Source: Carnobacterium_A sp049673005 (lineage in GTDB: Bacteria > Bacillota > Bacilli > Lactobacillales > Carnobacteriaceae). Taken from it: 64,000 bases of DNA. Location: assembly GCF_049673005.1 (NCBI RefSeq), contig NZ_JBATXB010000033.1, forward strand, positions 1 to 64,000, given 5' to 3'. This document shows positions 53,322-61,681 of the stretch, piece after piece (the first letter of the stretch is position 1; each line of letters starts with the position of its first letter). Made by a program: the position numbers and the translations under genes. The notes below the pieces were generated by a model. It saw nothing but the letters and a program-made list of their open reading frames with translations, did no database searches and was not told the origin of the DNA.

Positions 53322-53915
53322 ATGAGCGAGGAACTTGAAATAGAATTTAAAAATAAATTAACCGCCCAAGAATATTATAAGCTTCTTGATTATTATAATG
53401 TAGAAGACAAAGATTTTTTCGAACAAGAGAACCATTACTTCGATACTGCTCTTTGGGAGTTGAAGATGATACAAGCCGGTTTGAGAATTAGAATTCTTGA
53501 AAATTCTGGCGAATTAACTCTTAAAACTCCATTTAACTCTCATTTATTAGAAACAACGGATTATTTATCATTAGCCGAGTCTAAATCCTTGTTACTTAAA
53601 AATAAAATTGATTCTACTGGTCATGTTGCTAAGAAACTTAGAGAATTAAATATAGATCCTACAACTGTTCATCTAATCGGTTCATTAAAAACTAAACGCT
53701 TTGAAAAACAAACCTCAAAAGGTTTAATCGTACTGGATCAAAGTTTTTACGGAAACAAAACAGATTTTGAACTAGAATTCGAAGTAAAGGATGCAATGAC
53801 TGGGAAAATTGATTTTGAAGTATTTTTAAAGAAACATCATTTAAAGAAAGCCCCTTCCCAAAATAAAATTGTCAGGATGATTAAAGAATCCTTAAAGACT
53901 AATAAGAATCAATAA
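53322..53915 (+). CDS. CYTH domain protein (YjbK-like triphosphate tunnel enzyme)
   Basis: A 197-residue CYTH-domain protein. It begins with the E-x-E-x-K signature (E-L-E-I-E-F-K, residues 4-10), followed by Y-F-D-T, R-I-R, T-L-K-T-P, and a late E-L-E-F-E motif that line a triphosphate tunnel. In B. subtilis yjbK is likewise next to relQ (yjbM). Such proteins hydrolyse inorganic triphosphate or nucleoside triphosphates, or bind them; the substrate here is unknown. Confidence 0.92.
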   Translation: MSEELEIEFKNKLTAQEYYKLLDYYNVEDKDFFEQENHYFDTALWELKMIQAGLRIRILENSGELTLKTPFNSHLLETTDYLSLAESKSLLLKNKIDSTGHVAKKLRELNIDPTTVHLIGSLKTKRFEKQTSKGLIVLDQSFYGNKTDFELEFEVKDAMTGKIDFEVFLKKHHLKKAPSQNKIVRMIKESLKTNKNQ

Positions 53916-54070
53916 AAGTAAAATTGTGGCAAAACTGTGACTACTAAAAAAAAATTAAAATTTAACTTAAGTCTTTTTGGTACTATTTTTTTTGATTCTT
54001 TGATAAAGTAAGGGTGTTGCAAATAGAGCAACAATGTTTTTAATACTATACAAAGTAAAGGTGAAATAGC

Positions 54071-54739
54071 ATGTTGACACGTATGTATTCGAGTAAAGGG
54101 AATCAATTTAAACAAGTGACTGAAATTTATTTATTCATCAACCCTATTGGATCTGCATGTTACCAAGCGGAAAAAGGATTGTTGGACTTTATCGAGTCAA
54201 GTGAAAATAAAATTCATTTTCACTTTATCCCTGTCCACAATTTCAAAACATTTTCTGATTATATGAAAGCAAAAAAACTACCGAAAAGTGACTTAGAATT
54301 AAGAAATAAGCATTTTTATCAAATTTATGAAGCATGCCTAGCGTATGCTGCTGCATCAATGCAAGGTAAAAAGAAAGGTCGTCTATTTTTAATGGGTCTA
54401 CAAGAAGCAATTACCGTTGATAAACAACCTTTCTCAAAAAAATTACTTCATGATACCGCTACTAAATGCAACTTAGATCTTGAAATGTTCTTTGAAGATA
54501 AACAATCAGAATTTGCTAAAGCCGCTTTTGAAGCAGATCAAAAGGTCGCTCGTGAGATGCACGTTCTTTCTAATCCTTCCTGTGTGATTTTTAATGATCA
54601 GAGTTCCAACCATGGTATACTAATTGAAGAAGATATTAGTTTTGATACACTGAAATTATTATGTAATGAAACCAATAATAATCTTCCAGCAACTTTTTTA
54701 AACGGAATTGAAAAAAAGAATAGTTTTTATGTTCTCTAA
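54071..54739 (+). CDS. spxH: SpxH/YjbH-type ClpXP adaptor, DsbA-like fold
   Basis: A 222-residue thioredoxin/DsbA-like protein. In Bacillus and relatives SpxH (YjbH) delivers Spx to ClpXP for degradation. Here the N-terminal active site reads N-P-I-G-S-A-C (residues 24-30): the second cysteine (C30) is present but the first is glycine, so it is not a dithiol oxidoreductase. An AAAGGTG site precedes the ATG. Its substrate gene spx and mecA lie close by. It is an independent unit between CYTH and pepF. Confidence 0.87.
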   Translation: MLTRMYSSKGNQFKQVTEIYLFINPIGSACYQAEKGLLDFIESSENKIHFHFIPVHNFKTFSDYMKAKKLPKSDLELRNKHFYQIYEACLAYAAASMQGKKKGRLFLMGLQEAITVDKQPFSKKLLHDTATKCNLDLEMFFEDKQSEFAKAAFEADQKVAREMHVLSNPSCVIFNDQSSNHGILIEEDISFDTLKLLCNETNNNLPATFLNGIEKKNSFYVL

Positions 54740-54773
54740 TTTCCAACACAAATACACTCTATCATAGTTTTTA

Positions 54774-54810
54774 AAAAAAGCACCCTTCAACCTGAGGGGT
54801 GCTTTTTTTT
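54774..54810. terminator. Bidirectional terminator between spxH and pepF
   Basis: A stem of AAAAAAAGCACCC with its complement, with a short loop and a run of eight T, lies 35 nt after spxH. On the minus strand it also has an A/T-rich tail and can end pepF. Confidence 0.92.
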
Positions 54811-54826
54811 TATATAAAATATATAG

Positions 54827-54850
54827 ATGTTGGTGATTATACACCAACAT
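54827..54850 (-). repeat. Small perfect inverted repeat after pepF
   Basis: ATGTTGGTG and its complement surround a 6-nt loop directly past the pepF stop. No U-tract follows at once, so it may be an RNA-stabilising hairpin ahead of the terminator at 54774-54810. Confidence 0.5.
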
Positions 54851-54859
54851 TAATAACTA

Positions 54860-56683
54860 TTATTTAGTTAGTTTATTACTTGCAATTTTTTCCAATTCAT
54901 CTAATCTAATTTTAAAAATATTCATCGCTTCTTGTATATAGTTTTTCTTAGTCATATCCACTCCTGCTTTTTTCATCACATCGATTGGATAATCACTACT
55001 TCCAGATTTCAAATAAATTAAATATTTTTCTAAAGACTTGCCAGATTTATCTTTTAAAATTTTATCAGCAAGCGCAGTCGCTGCGGAGAAACCTGTAGAA
55101 TACTGATAAACATAGTAATTATAATAAAAATGAGGGATTCTAGACCACTCGTAAGCAATTTCTGAATCTTCTGAAACATCAGAGCCATAATAGCGTTCAT
55201 TCAGTTTTTTGTATGCCTGATTTAAAAATTCTGCAGTTAATGGGGTTCCCTTTGCTGATTCTTCATGTATAAAATGCTCAAAATCTGCAAACTGTGTTTG
55301 TCTGAAAATTGTTCCTTTGAATCCATCTAAATAGTGATTTAAGATGTACGCACGTATCTCGGGTTTAGTTTGAGTCTCCAATAAATATTCAGTAAGAAGA
55401 TTCTCATTAGTTGTTGAGGCTATCTCAGCTAAAAATATTGAATAATCTCCATAAACATACGGCTGATTTTTTCGTGTGAAGTAGCTATGAACGCTATGAC
55501 CCAATTCGTGAACCAAAGTATACAAATGGTTTAATGAATCATGCCAATTTAATAATATATAGGGATTAGTACTATAGGCTCCTGATGAGTATGCCCCACT
55601 TCTTTTTCCTTCATTCTCTATTACATCTATCCAGCGTTCATCAAATGCTTTTTCTAATACTGCCAGATATTCGTCCCCCAATGGCTTTAGCGCTGCTAAA
55701 ACAGTCTCTTTTGCCTCATCATAAGTAAATTTAAGAGTTGCTTCCCCCATAATTGGTGTATACATATCGTACATATGCAACTCATTAACCGAAAGAAGTT
55801 CTTTCCTTAATTTTACGTAGCGGTGAAGCAAAAATAGATTATCATCAACGACTGTTAGTAATGTGTCGTAGACAGCTTCTGGTATATGTCCGGCAGCCAA
55901 CGCAGCTTCTCTTGCCGATTTATAATGGTGAACTGTCGCGTTATAATTATGGTACTTAACATGAGAAGATAAAGTGCTCGAAAACGTATTATTTAGCCCT
56001 TGATAAACCTTGTATAGAGCTTTATAACCCGCTTCTCTCAGCAATCGATCTGTACTTTCCATTACTTGACCATATATACCATGAGTCAGTTGGATCTCTT
56101 TGCCATCTTTATCGTTTATAATAGGAAACTGTATATCCGCATTATTTAAAACATTAAATGTTTTACTAGAAGCGCCAAATATCTCCCTTGCTCCTGCTAA
56201 TAAAGACTCTGCCTCAGCTGTTAAAATATGCTTTCTTGAGGAAGTCAACTGATCAATAAAATGTTGGTACATATTTAAGTCTTTATTTTCTTTTAGAAAT
56301 ATCTTCAACGTTTCTTCTGGAATTTCTAGGACTTCTGGCTCAAACCAAGATGTAGATTCGCTTATTTTCGTTGCTAAAAGCGAGGATTGTTCGAACATCG
56401 CTTGATAAATCGAATTTGTTGTATCTTGATCATTTTTTAAGTGAGCATAAACATAAATTGTTTCTAATTGATTTGAAATTTTTAAAATGCATTCAAGACT
56501 TTCTAAAAGAAAGTCCGAACTTTGACCTAGTTTTCCCTTAAAATTTGATATACGTGTTATCTTTTGTTCTAATTCCTCATAAGCTTTATAAAATTCTTCA
56601 TCTGTTTCAAAAATATTCTTTAAATTCCAACTTAATTTTTCAGGAACGTCTTTACGTTTTGGCAGTTTTTTAAAATCGCTCAT
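54860..56683 (-). CDS. pepF: Oligoendopeptidase F
   Basis: Cytoplasmic M3-family zinc metallopeptidase that cuts peptides of about 7-17 residues. The 607-residue protein has the zinc motif H-E-L-G-H (near residue 395) in L-V-H-E-L-G-H-S-V-H-S-Y-F, the downstream E-I-A-S-T-T-N-E ligand region, and the C-terminal H-F-Y-Y-N-Y-Y-V-Y-Q-Y-S-T-G-F motif. It lies after coiA by 47 nt, the B. subtilis coiA(yjbF)-pepF(yjbG) order. It may process peptides taken up by the Opp system nearby. Confidence 0.96.
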   Translation of the reverse strand: MSDFKKLPKRKDVPEKLSWNLKNIFETDEEFYKAYEELEQKITRISNFKGKLGQSSDFLLESLECILKISNQLETIYVYAHLKNDQDTTNSIYQAMFEQSSLLATKISESTSWFEPEVLEIPEETLKIFLKENKDLNMYQHFIDQLTSSRKHILTAEAESLLAGAREIFGASSKTFNVLNNADIQFPIINDKDGKEIQLTHGIYGQVMESTDRLLREAGYKALYKVYQGLNNTFSSTLSSHVKYHNYNATVHHYKSAREAALAAGHIPEAVYDTLLTVVDDNLFLLHRYVKLRKELLSVNELHMYDMYTPIMGEATLKFTYDEAKETVLAALKPLGDEYLAVLEKAFDERWIDVIENEGKRSGAYSSGAYSTNPYILLNWHDSLNHLYTLVHELGHSVHSYFTRKNQPYVYGDYSIFLAEIASTTNENLLTEYLLETQTKPEIRAYILNHYLDGFKGTIFRQTQFADFEHFIHEESAKGTPLTAEFLNQAYKKLNERYYGSDVSEDSEIAYEWSRIPHFYYNYYVYQYSTGFSAATALADKILKDKSGKSLEKYLIYLKSGSSDYPIDVMKKAGVDMTKKNYIQEAMNIFKIRLDELEKIASNKLTK

Positions 56684-56730
56684 TAATTTACCTCCCTATA
56701 TTTTATCCACTTTTAATTTTACCATATTAT

Positions 56731-57912
56731 TCAATTAAATAAAGAATGTACATTTTTAAAGCTACTAATCTTTTCTTGTTCATTCTTATAGTAATAGGGT
56801 TTTCTTTTTAACATCCATTGATTAGTTTTAGTTTCCATTAAAATATCTACTGTCACAAGTAACTTAACATACTCATAAAACGGTTTTTTTTGCTCTTCTA
56901 TCGTGAGTAAAGGCATAGTGTAAAAGATTACTGTTTTATCAACTAACATCTTATTTAGTTGGTTGTCTAGCTCTTTTAAATTAATTATTGATCCAATATA
57001 TTTATTTGTTAGCCATTTAAGTAAAATGTATTTCCAAAAATGTGGAAGTGTCCTAATCAGTAATTGACCTTGAACTTTAAAATAAACTTCAATCGGAAGA
57101 GAAATCAATGAATCTCCTCTTTGGTAGATATATTTTTGAAATGAGACCATCTCTGGATTTCGATACATTCTCCCTTGATTAAGATAGTCATGACTTTTAA
57201 TTAGTTCTTTTGGTTGTGGAACAATTCTGTTTTTTCGAATTCTATTTTTGTTGGCTAACTCTTTTACTACTGAAGATACATTACTTAGCATTAATTGATT
57301 TAATTTTATTGTAACCCTATCATACTCTATTTCTTGCGTTAAATTTTGGTAGTCAATATTTGAATAGACAAAGAATTTTTTGTTTGGAACATCTAGAAAA
57401 AAAAGACTTCTTCTAATGTATGCATTACTATAGATAAAAAGCCGCTGAAATGCAGTCACTCTATCTGTAAGTTTAAATTGAGATCCTACTATCCAAAAAA
57501 CTTCGTATCCTTTTGTTTTATACCCCTCGGTTCTTTCTTGCATTCTTTTTACAGGCAATGGACTACATTGGAATTCAACGGCTATTGCCTTAGTTTGATT
57601 TATCCAAACAAGTATATCTGGACGTTGGTTCAAATCCGGTAGATGGGCCTCTAATTGACAAACGAATCCTTGTTTAACAAACCAATCCAACAATAGTTGT
57701 TTTCCTTGTAGATGTTCTTTTGTCTCACCTTCTGAAAATGCAAGACAATTTGTTTGATTAAAATGTGAAAAGTGAGCAATTTTTAACTTTCCATTTTTTA
57801 AGAATACACTGTTTTTACAATCAGGACAATAAAATGAAGCTTTTTTTTGAATCTTCTCCTCTACTTTACTAGCATGGATTAATTCTTCTTTATCATTAAG
57901 TGCTATAAGCAT
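56731..57912 (-). CDS. coiA: Competence protein CoiA-like
   Basis: A 393-residue CoiA-family protein. The N-terminal zinc-type motif F-Y-C-P-D-C-K (C29, C32) is followed by I-A-H-F-S-H, then a nuclease-like core with R-P-D-I-L-V and A-V-E-F-Q-C-S, the acid/Q pattern of PD-(D/E)XK nucleases. CoiA promotes recombination of incoming DNA during natural transformation in streptococci and lactococci. The C-terminal half is Lys/Asn/Leu-rich and less conserved. No strong SD lies before the ATG at 57912. It is flanked by mecA and pepF. Confidence 0.9.
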   Translation of the reverse strand: MLIALNDKEELIHASKVEEKIQKKASFYCPDCKNSVFLKNGKLKIAHFSHFNQTNCLAFSEGETKEHLQGKQLLLDWFVKQGFVCQLEAHLPDLNQRPDILVWINQTKAIAVEFQCSPLPVKRMQERTEGYKTKGYEVFWIVGSQFKLTDRVTAFQRLFIYSNAYIRRSLFFLDVPNKKFFVYSNIDYQNLTQEIEYDRVTIKLNQLMLSNVSSVVKELANKNRIRKNRIVPQPKELIKSHDYLNQGRMYRNPEMVSFQKYIYQRGDSLISLPIEVYFKVQGQLLIRTLPHFWKYILLKWLTNKYIGSIINLKELDNQLNKMLVDKTVIFYTMPLLTIEEQKKPFYEYVKLLVTVDILMETKTNQWMLKRKPYYYKNEQEKISSFKNVHSLFN

Positions 57913-57975
57913 TTAGGACACTTCCATTCATACAGTTTTACTTAATATCCGCAGAATGATTGAATTTCTTAATAA

Positions 57976-58019
57976 AAAAAACAATTTTCAGAAATAATTC
58001 ATTTCTAAAAATTGTTTTT
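57976..58019 (-). terminator. Terminator of mecA
   Basis: A nearly perfect stem of 19 bp (AAAAACAATTTT-AGAAAT) with a 5-nt loop is followed on the minus strand by T residues at 57974-57980. Confidence 0.88.
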
Positions 58020-58028
58020 ATGAACTAT

Positions 58029-58697
58029 TTATTTAAAATAGAAACGACTTAATTCTAAAGCGTTATTTCCCATTATCTCTCTACCATGTTCAGTTAAGAT
58101 TCCATGAGTTATAGGTGTTCTTTGAGCAAATTCTAACGCAACAGTGACTTGGTCTTCAACACTTCGTTCTCCTATTTCCTCTGTAAAAAACATTAGGTGA
58201 ATGAAATAACTATTTTTATACCAAAAAAGTTTAGAAGTCGCATTCTCTAAATATAATTGTTTAGATAAAGAAACCATATCTTCAAACTCATTAAATCTTA
58301 GAACAACCTCTTGAGTTTGTTTTGTTGAGTCATTTGGATAATCTTCTTCAACAGCTTCTTCCTGGTTATCATTTATTAACTGATTTTTTATAAGTTTAGA
58401 AAACTCGTTTGCCTCAAAATTACCTGATGCTGAAGAAAAATCAATATCTTCATTCAACGGACCACCCTTACTGATGAATAATTCTAATCCACTTCCGCTT
58501 GGCAAAACTTGAAATGTAATAGCATCAGATTCATGGAATTTTTCGTCTACATCTACTTCTTCCAAAATACTGTAAAAGAAGTCTTCGATTTGTTTATGAT
58601 TTCCTAAAAGATCTAAAAAGGTTATCCCTCTTTCTTCTAAATCAGTACTTTCTATAAGCACACGAATTGTATTCTCATTAATATGTTCCATCTCCAT
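58029..58697 (-). CDS. mecA: Adaptor protein MecA
   Basis: ClpC adaptor that targets proteins such as ComK/ComX for degradation. The start at 58697 (M-E-M-E-H-I-N-E-N-T-I) gives 222 residues, aligning with the canonical M-E-I-E-R-I-N-E and lying 7 nt from a GAGGTG site. Two upstream in-frame codons are not used. The N-terminal substrate-binding domain covers about 1-80, followed by an acidic linker with D-N-Q-E-E-A-V-E-E-D, and the C-terminal ClpC-binding domain (about 120-222). It lies between spx and coiA, as in many Firmicutes. Confidence 0.94.
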   Translation of the reverse strand: MEMEHINENTIRVLIESTDLEERGITFLDLLGNHKQIEDFFYSILEEVDVDEKFHESDAITFQVLPSGSGLELFISKGGPLNEDIDFSSASGNFEANEFSKLIKNQLINDNQEEAVEEDYPNDSTKQTQEVVLRFNEFEDMVSLSKQLYLENATSKLFWYKNSYFIHLMFFTEEIGERSVEDQVTVALEFAQRTPITHGILTEHGREIMGNNALELSRFYFK

Positions 58698-58841
58698 AGT
58701 CATACACCTCGCCTCTTATTTCCTTGTTCATAATAGTAATTATAAACAATATTCTTACTAACTATTTTAAAGCAAATATATAAAATGTAAAGATAAATGT
58801 GTTAAAACAAGCTTATGTTAAGAATAACAAAAAATTATAAA

Positions 58842-58878
58842 AAAAGAGTGCCACTAGAAAATCGTGGCAATCTTTTTT
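58842..58878 (-). terminator. Terminator of spx
   Basis: A stem AAAAAGA-TGCCAC with loop about 9 nt follows the spx stop, with a T-run on the minus strand at 58838-58845. Confidence 0.8.
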
Positions 58879-58889
58879 AAAGTTTTAAT

Positions 58890-59288
58890 TTAGTATCCTA
58901 CGATTCTTTGAGCACGTAACAATTCAATTGCACGTACTTCTCTTGGCAAGAAGCGGCGAATTTCATCTTCGTTGTATCCAACTTGTAGTCTTTTCTCATC
59001 TACCATAATCGGACGGCGCAATAATCCAGGATTCTCTTGAATTAAAGAAAATAAATTTTGAAGTGGCAATTCCTCTAAATCAATATTCAATTCTTGGAAT
59101 GCTTTTGATCTTGTAGAAATAATTTCTTCTGTACCATCTTCAGTCATTCTTAAAATAGATTTAATTTCAGGAATATCTAAAGGCTCAGAAAAGATATTTC
59201 TTTCTTTATAAGTAATGTTGTTTTCTTCTAGCCAAGCTCGTGCTTTACGACATGAAGTACAACTAGGTGATGTATATATTGTTACCAT
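58890..59288 (-). CDS. spx: Transcriptional regulator Spx
   Basis: Redox-sensing regulator that binds the RNA polymerase alpha C-terminal domain. The 132-residue protein carries the thiol switch C-T-S-C at residues 10-13 in M-V-T-I-Y-T-S-P-S-C-T-S-C-R-K-A-R, and the R-R-P-I-M-V-D segment near 92-98. The gene lies ahead of mecA, as in B. subtilis (yjbD-mecA). Clp-dependent turnover through SpxH is expected; the C-terminus (RIVGY) is unlike the LAN ending of the B. subtilis protein. Confidence 0.96.
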   Translation of the reverse strand: MVTIYTSPSCTSCRKARAWLEENNITYKERNIFSEPLDIPEIKSILRMTEDGTEEIISTRSKAFQELNIDLEELPLQNLFSLIQENPGLLRRPIMVDEKRLQVGYNEDEIRRFLPREVRAIELLRAQRIVGY

Positions 59289-59378
59289 ATGTTATTCTCC
59301 CCTTTTCTAAGTCCGATTGATCTAGTCAAAAATTTATAAAGGACGTTATTCCTTTTAACTTACTGTCTTACATTTGTT

Positions 59379-59420
59379 ATTATATAACATTAAATAATAA
59401 AATGCTATAGTATTTGTCAA
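59379..59420 (-). promoter_or_regulatory. Putative promoter region of spx
   Basis: On the minus strand, TTGACA (59415-59420) and TATAAT (59379-59384) occur but are 30 nt apart, so they belong to two overlapping promoters if used. TTGACA pairs with a weak TTATTT 17 nt away, and TATAAT pairs with a weak TAGCAT. spx is known to have several promoters in Bacillus. Confidence 0.42.
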
Positions 59421-59572
59421 AAATTTGTCACTTTTAACAAAAAAAATTCTAAAATTAAAAATAATACTTTTTCCAAAAAACTAAAAATACTATTCAACCC
59501 ATCTAAATCGGTATTTATCAATTAGTTTCCCACATTGTATACATTACAATATAAGAATTGATTGAAAATAAA

Positions 59573-59619
59573 AAATACATATTAATATGAGACTCTCGTC
59601 TACAAAATTAACATGTATT
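59573..59619 (-). terminator. Terminator of the opp operon
   Basis: On the minus strand AAATACATGTTAAT pairs with ATTAATATGTATTT around a second inner hairpin, then a T-run. It begins 13 nt past the oppF stop. Confidence 0.78.
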
Positions 59620-59631
59620 TTTTCAACTTAG

Positions 59632-60573
59632 TTATTTAGCGTATCTTGCTTTTTTTTCTTTCAATGCTTCAATATCTGATTCACGACAATAGACATAATG
59701 TCCGGGAGTTATTTCTCTTAAAGCTTCTGGCTCACCATTTTCTTCTCTACGAATATACGGTGTACGAACACGGTTACGTTCGTACTCTGGATCAGGTAAA
59801 GGAACAGCAGAAAGTAAGCTTTCAGTATAAGGATGCAATGGTCTATTGTACACTTCATCAGCTGCTGCTAACTCAAGTAACTTACCATTGTTCATTACTC
59901 CTATACGATCACTAATATATTTTACCATTGATAAATCATGAGCGATAAATAAGAAAGTTAAATCCTTTGTTTTTTGTAATTCCATTAAAAGATTTACCAC
60001 CTGTGCTTGAATCGATACATCTAATGCAGATATAGGTTCGTCAGCAATAATGAATTTAGGTTTAACGGCTAAAGCCCTAGCAATACCAATACGTTGACGT
60101 TGTCCACCCGAAAATTCATGAGGATAACGTGATGCATGGTCAGGATTTAATCCAACCGTTTTAAGTAATTCATCAACTTGTTGATTTCGATCTTCTTTTG
60201 ATGAAGCTAAACCATGAATGTCAATTCCTTCAGCAATGATATCGCGAATCTTCATCTTAGGATTTAACGAAGCGTAAGGATCTTGAAAAATCATTTGCAT
60301 GTCTCTTCTGAATTGTAACATATCTTTTTTCCCTGTAATACTATGAACTTGCGTACCTTCGAAATCAATTTCTCCAGCAGTAGGATTATATAATCTAATA
60401 ATAGAACGGCCTGTCGTTGACTTCCCAGATCCAGACTCACCAACTAAACCAAAAGTTTCACCTTTAAAAATATCAAACGTAACATCATCTACAGCACGAA
60501 CTTCATTCTTAGTGCCTTCGTTAAAATATTGTTTTAAGCCTCTAACCTCTAAAATTTTCTCTCTTTGCTCCAT
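59632..60573 (-). CDS. oppF: Oligopeptide ABC transporter ATP-binding protein OppF
   Basis: ATPase of an oligopeptide importer. The 313-residue protein has Walker A G-E-S-G-S-G-K-S-T (near residue 48), ABC signature F-S-G-G-Q-R-Q-R-I-G-I-A-R-A-L, Walker B F-I-I-A-D-E-P-I-S-A-L-D, switch H in A-H-D-L-S, and the OppF/DppF C-terminal extension with P-L-H-P-Y-T-E-S-L. It pairs with oppD, 2 nt upstream. Confidence 0.96.
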   Translation of the reverse strand: MEQREKILEVRGLKQYFNEGTKNEVRAVDDVTFDIFKGETFGLVGESGSGKSTTGRSIIRLYNPTAGEIDFEGTQVHSITGKKDMLQFRRDMQMIFQDPYASLNPKMKIRDIIAEGIDIHGLASSKEDRNQQVDELLKTVGLNPDHASRYPHEFSGGQRQRIGIARALAVKPKFIIADEPISALDVSIQAQVVNLLMELQKTKDLTFLFIAHDLSMVKYISDRIGVMNNGKLLELAAADEVYNRPLHPYTESLLSAVPLPDPEYERNRVRTPYIRREENGEPEALREITPGHYVYCRESDIEALKEKKARYAK

Positions 60574-60575
60574 TT

Positions 60576-61667
60576 TTAAACGCCTCCTTTTACTTCATTA
60601 TCAGAATCAAAAACGGAGGTATCATTGTAAGCATGATTTGCAAATTTTTCTTTATAGACAGCTTGTCTTGCTCTAATTTCAGCAGGAGGAATTACAGCCG
60701 GTGAATCTGGATGCAATAGCCATGTAGCAGCATAATGTGTCTCTGATATTTTGAACAAAGGTGGTTCCAGTTGTGTATCAATCTTCATTGCAAATTCATT
60801 ACGTGGAGCAAACGCATCTCCTACGGGTGGATCTAATAGATCTGGTGGTGTACCAGGAATAGCGTACAACGTTTTCTCGATATCTAGAGTTGGCATTGAA
60901 CTGATTAATCCCCATGTATATGGATGTTGCGGGTTATAGAATATTTCGTCAACTGATCCTACTTCTACGATTTTTCCTGCGTACATTACTGCTACTCTGT
61001 CAGCAACGTTTGCAACTACTCCTAAATCGTGTGTAATAAAAATAATTGAAGTTGATATTTTCTTTTGCAATTCTTTCATCAAATCAAGGATTTGTGCTTG
61101 GATAGTTACATCTAGAGCTGTAGTCGGTTCATCTGCAATCAGTATTTCTGGATTACAAGCTAAAGCTATCGCAATAACGATTCTTTGACGTTGTCCACCT
61201 GAAAATTGGTGTGGATATTGTTTCATACGTTTTTCAGCTTCTGGTAGCCCTACTAAGTTTAATAATTCAAGAGCTCTATTTGAAGCTTCTTGTTTATTTA
61301 ATTTTTGGTGAAGACGAATGGGTTCAGATATTTGTTTACCAATTGTCATTGTCGGATTGAGTGATGTCATTGGATCTTGGAAAATCATCGCAATATCTTT
61401 TCCACGAATTTTTTGCATTTCTTTTTCACTCTTCTTAATTAAATCTTCACCATTATAAAGAATTGAACCTTCTTCAACATTTGCATTTTGAGAAAGTAAG
61501 CGCATAATACTGCGAGTCGTAACTGATTTCCCAGAACCTGACTCGCCCACTATTGCTAATGTTTCTCCTTTTTTCAAGTTAAAACTGACACCACGGATAG
61601 CTTTTACTTTACCAGCGTAGGTGTCGAATGTGATATTTAAATTTTTGACTTCTAATACATTATTCAT
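60576..61667 (-). CDS. oppD: Oligopeptide ABC transporter ATP-binding protein OppD
   Basis: Second ATPase subunit. In 363 residues it shows Walker A G-E-S-G-S-G-K-S-V-T (near 40), the signature F-S-G-G-Q-R-Q-R-I-V-I-A, Walker B I-L-I-A-D-E-P-T-T-A-L-D, and H in T-H-D-L-G-V. The C-terminal dimer extension contains N-P-Q-H-P-Y-T-W-G-L and P-G-T-P-P-D-L-L. It starts 14 nt after oppC. Confidence 0.96.
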   Translation of the reverse strand: MNNVLEVKNLNITFDTYAGKVKAIRGVSFNLKKGETLAIVGESGSGKSVTTRSIMRLLSQNANVEEGSILYNGEDLIKKSEKEMQKIRGKDIAMIFQDPMTSLNPTMTIGKQISEPIRLHQKLNKQEASNRALELLNLVGLPEAEKRMKQYPHQFSGGQRQRIVIAIALACNPEILIADEPTTALDVTIQAQILDLMKELQKKISTSIIFITHDLGVVANVADRVAVMYAGKIVEVGSVDEIFYNPQHPYTWGLISSMPTLDIEKTLYAIPGTPPDLLDPPVGDAFAPRNEFAMKIDTQLEPPLFKISETHYAATWLLHPDSPAVIPPAEIRARQAVYKEKFANHAYNDTSVFDSDNEVKGGV

Positions 61668-61681
61668 TCGTTTTCACCTCG

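Larger units (their letters stand above)
59289..59631. other. Intergenic region between spx and oppF
   Basis: This 343-nt gene-free stretch holds the spx leader and promoter candidates (59289-59420) and the opp terminator (59573-59619). The stretch 59421-59570 is very AT-rich with no readable frame or clear structure. Confidence 0.7.

Noticed and set aside
53909..54115. Minus-strand frame of 68 codons between CYTH and spxH
   Set aside because: It overlaps the spxH start and the likely spxH promoter, has no SD, and encodes a low-complexity peptide.
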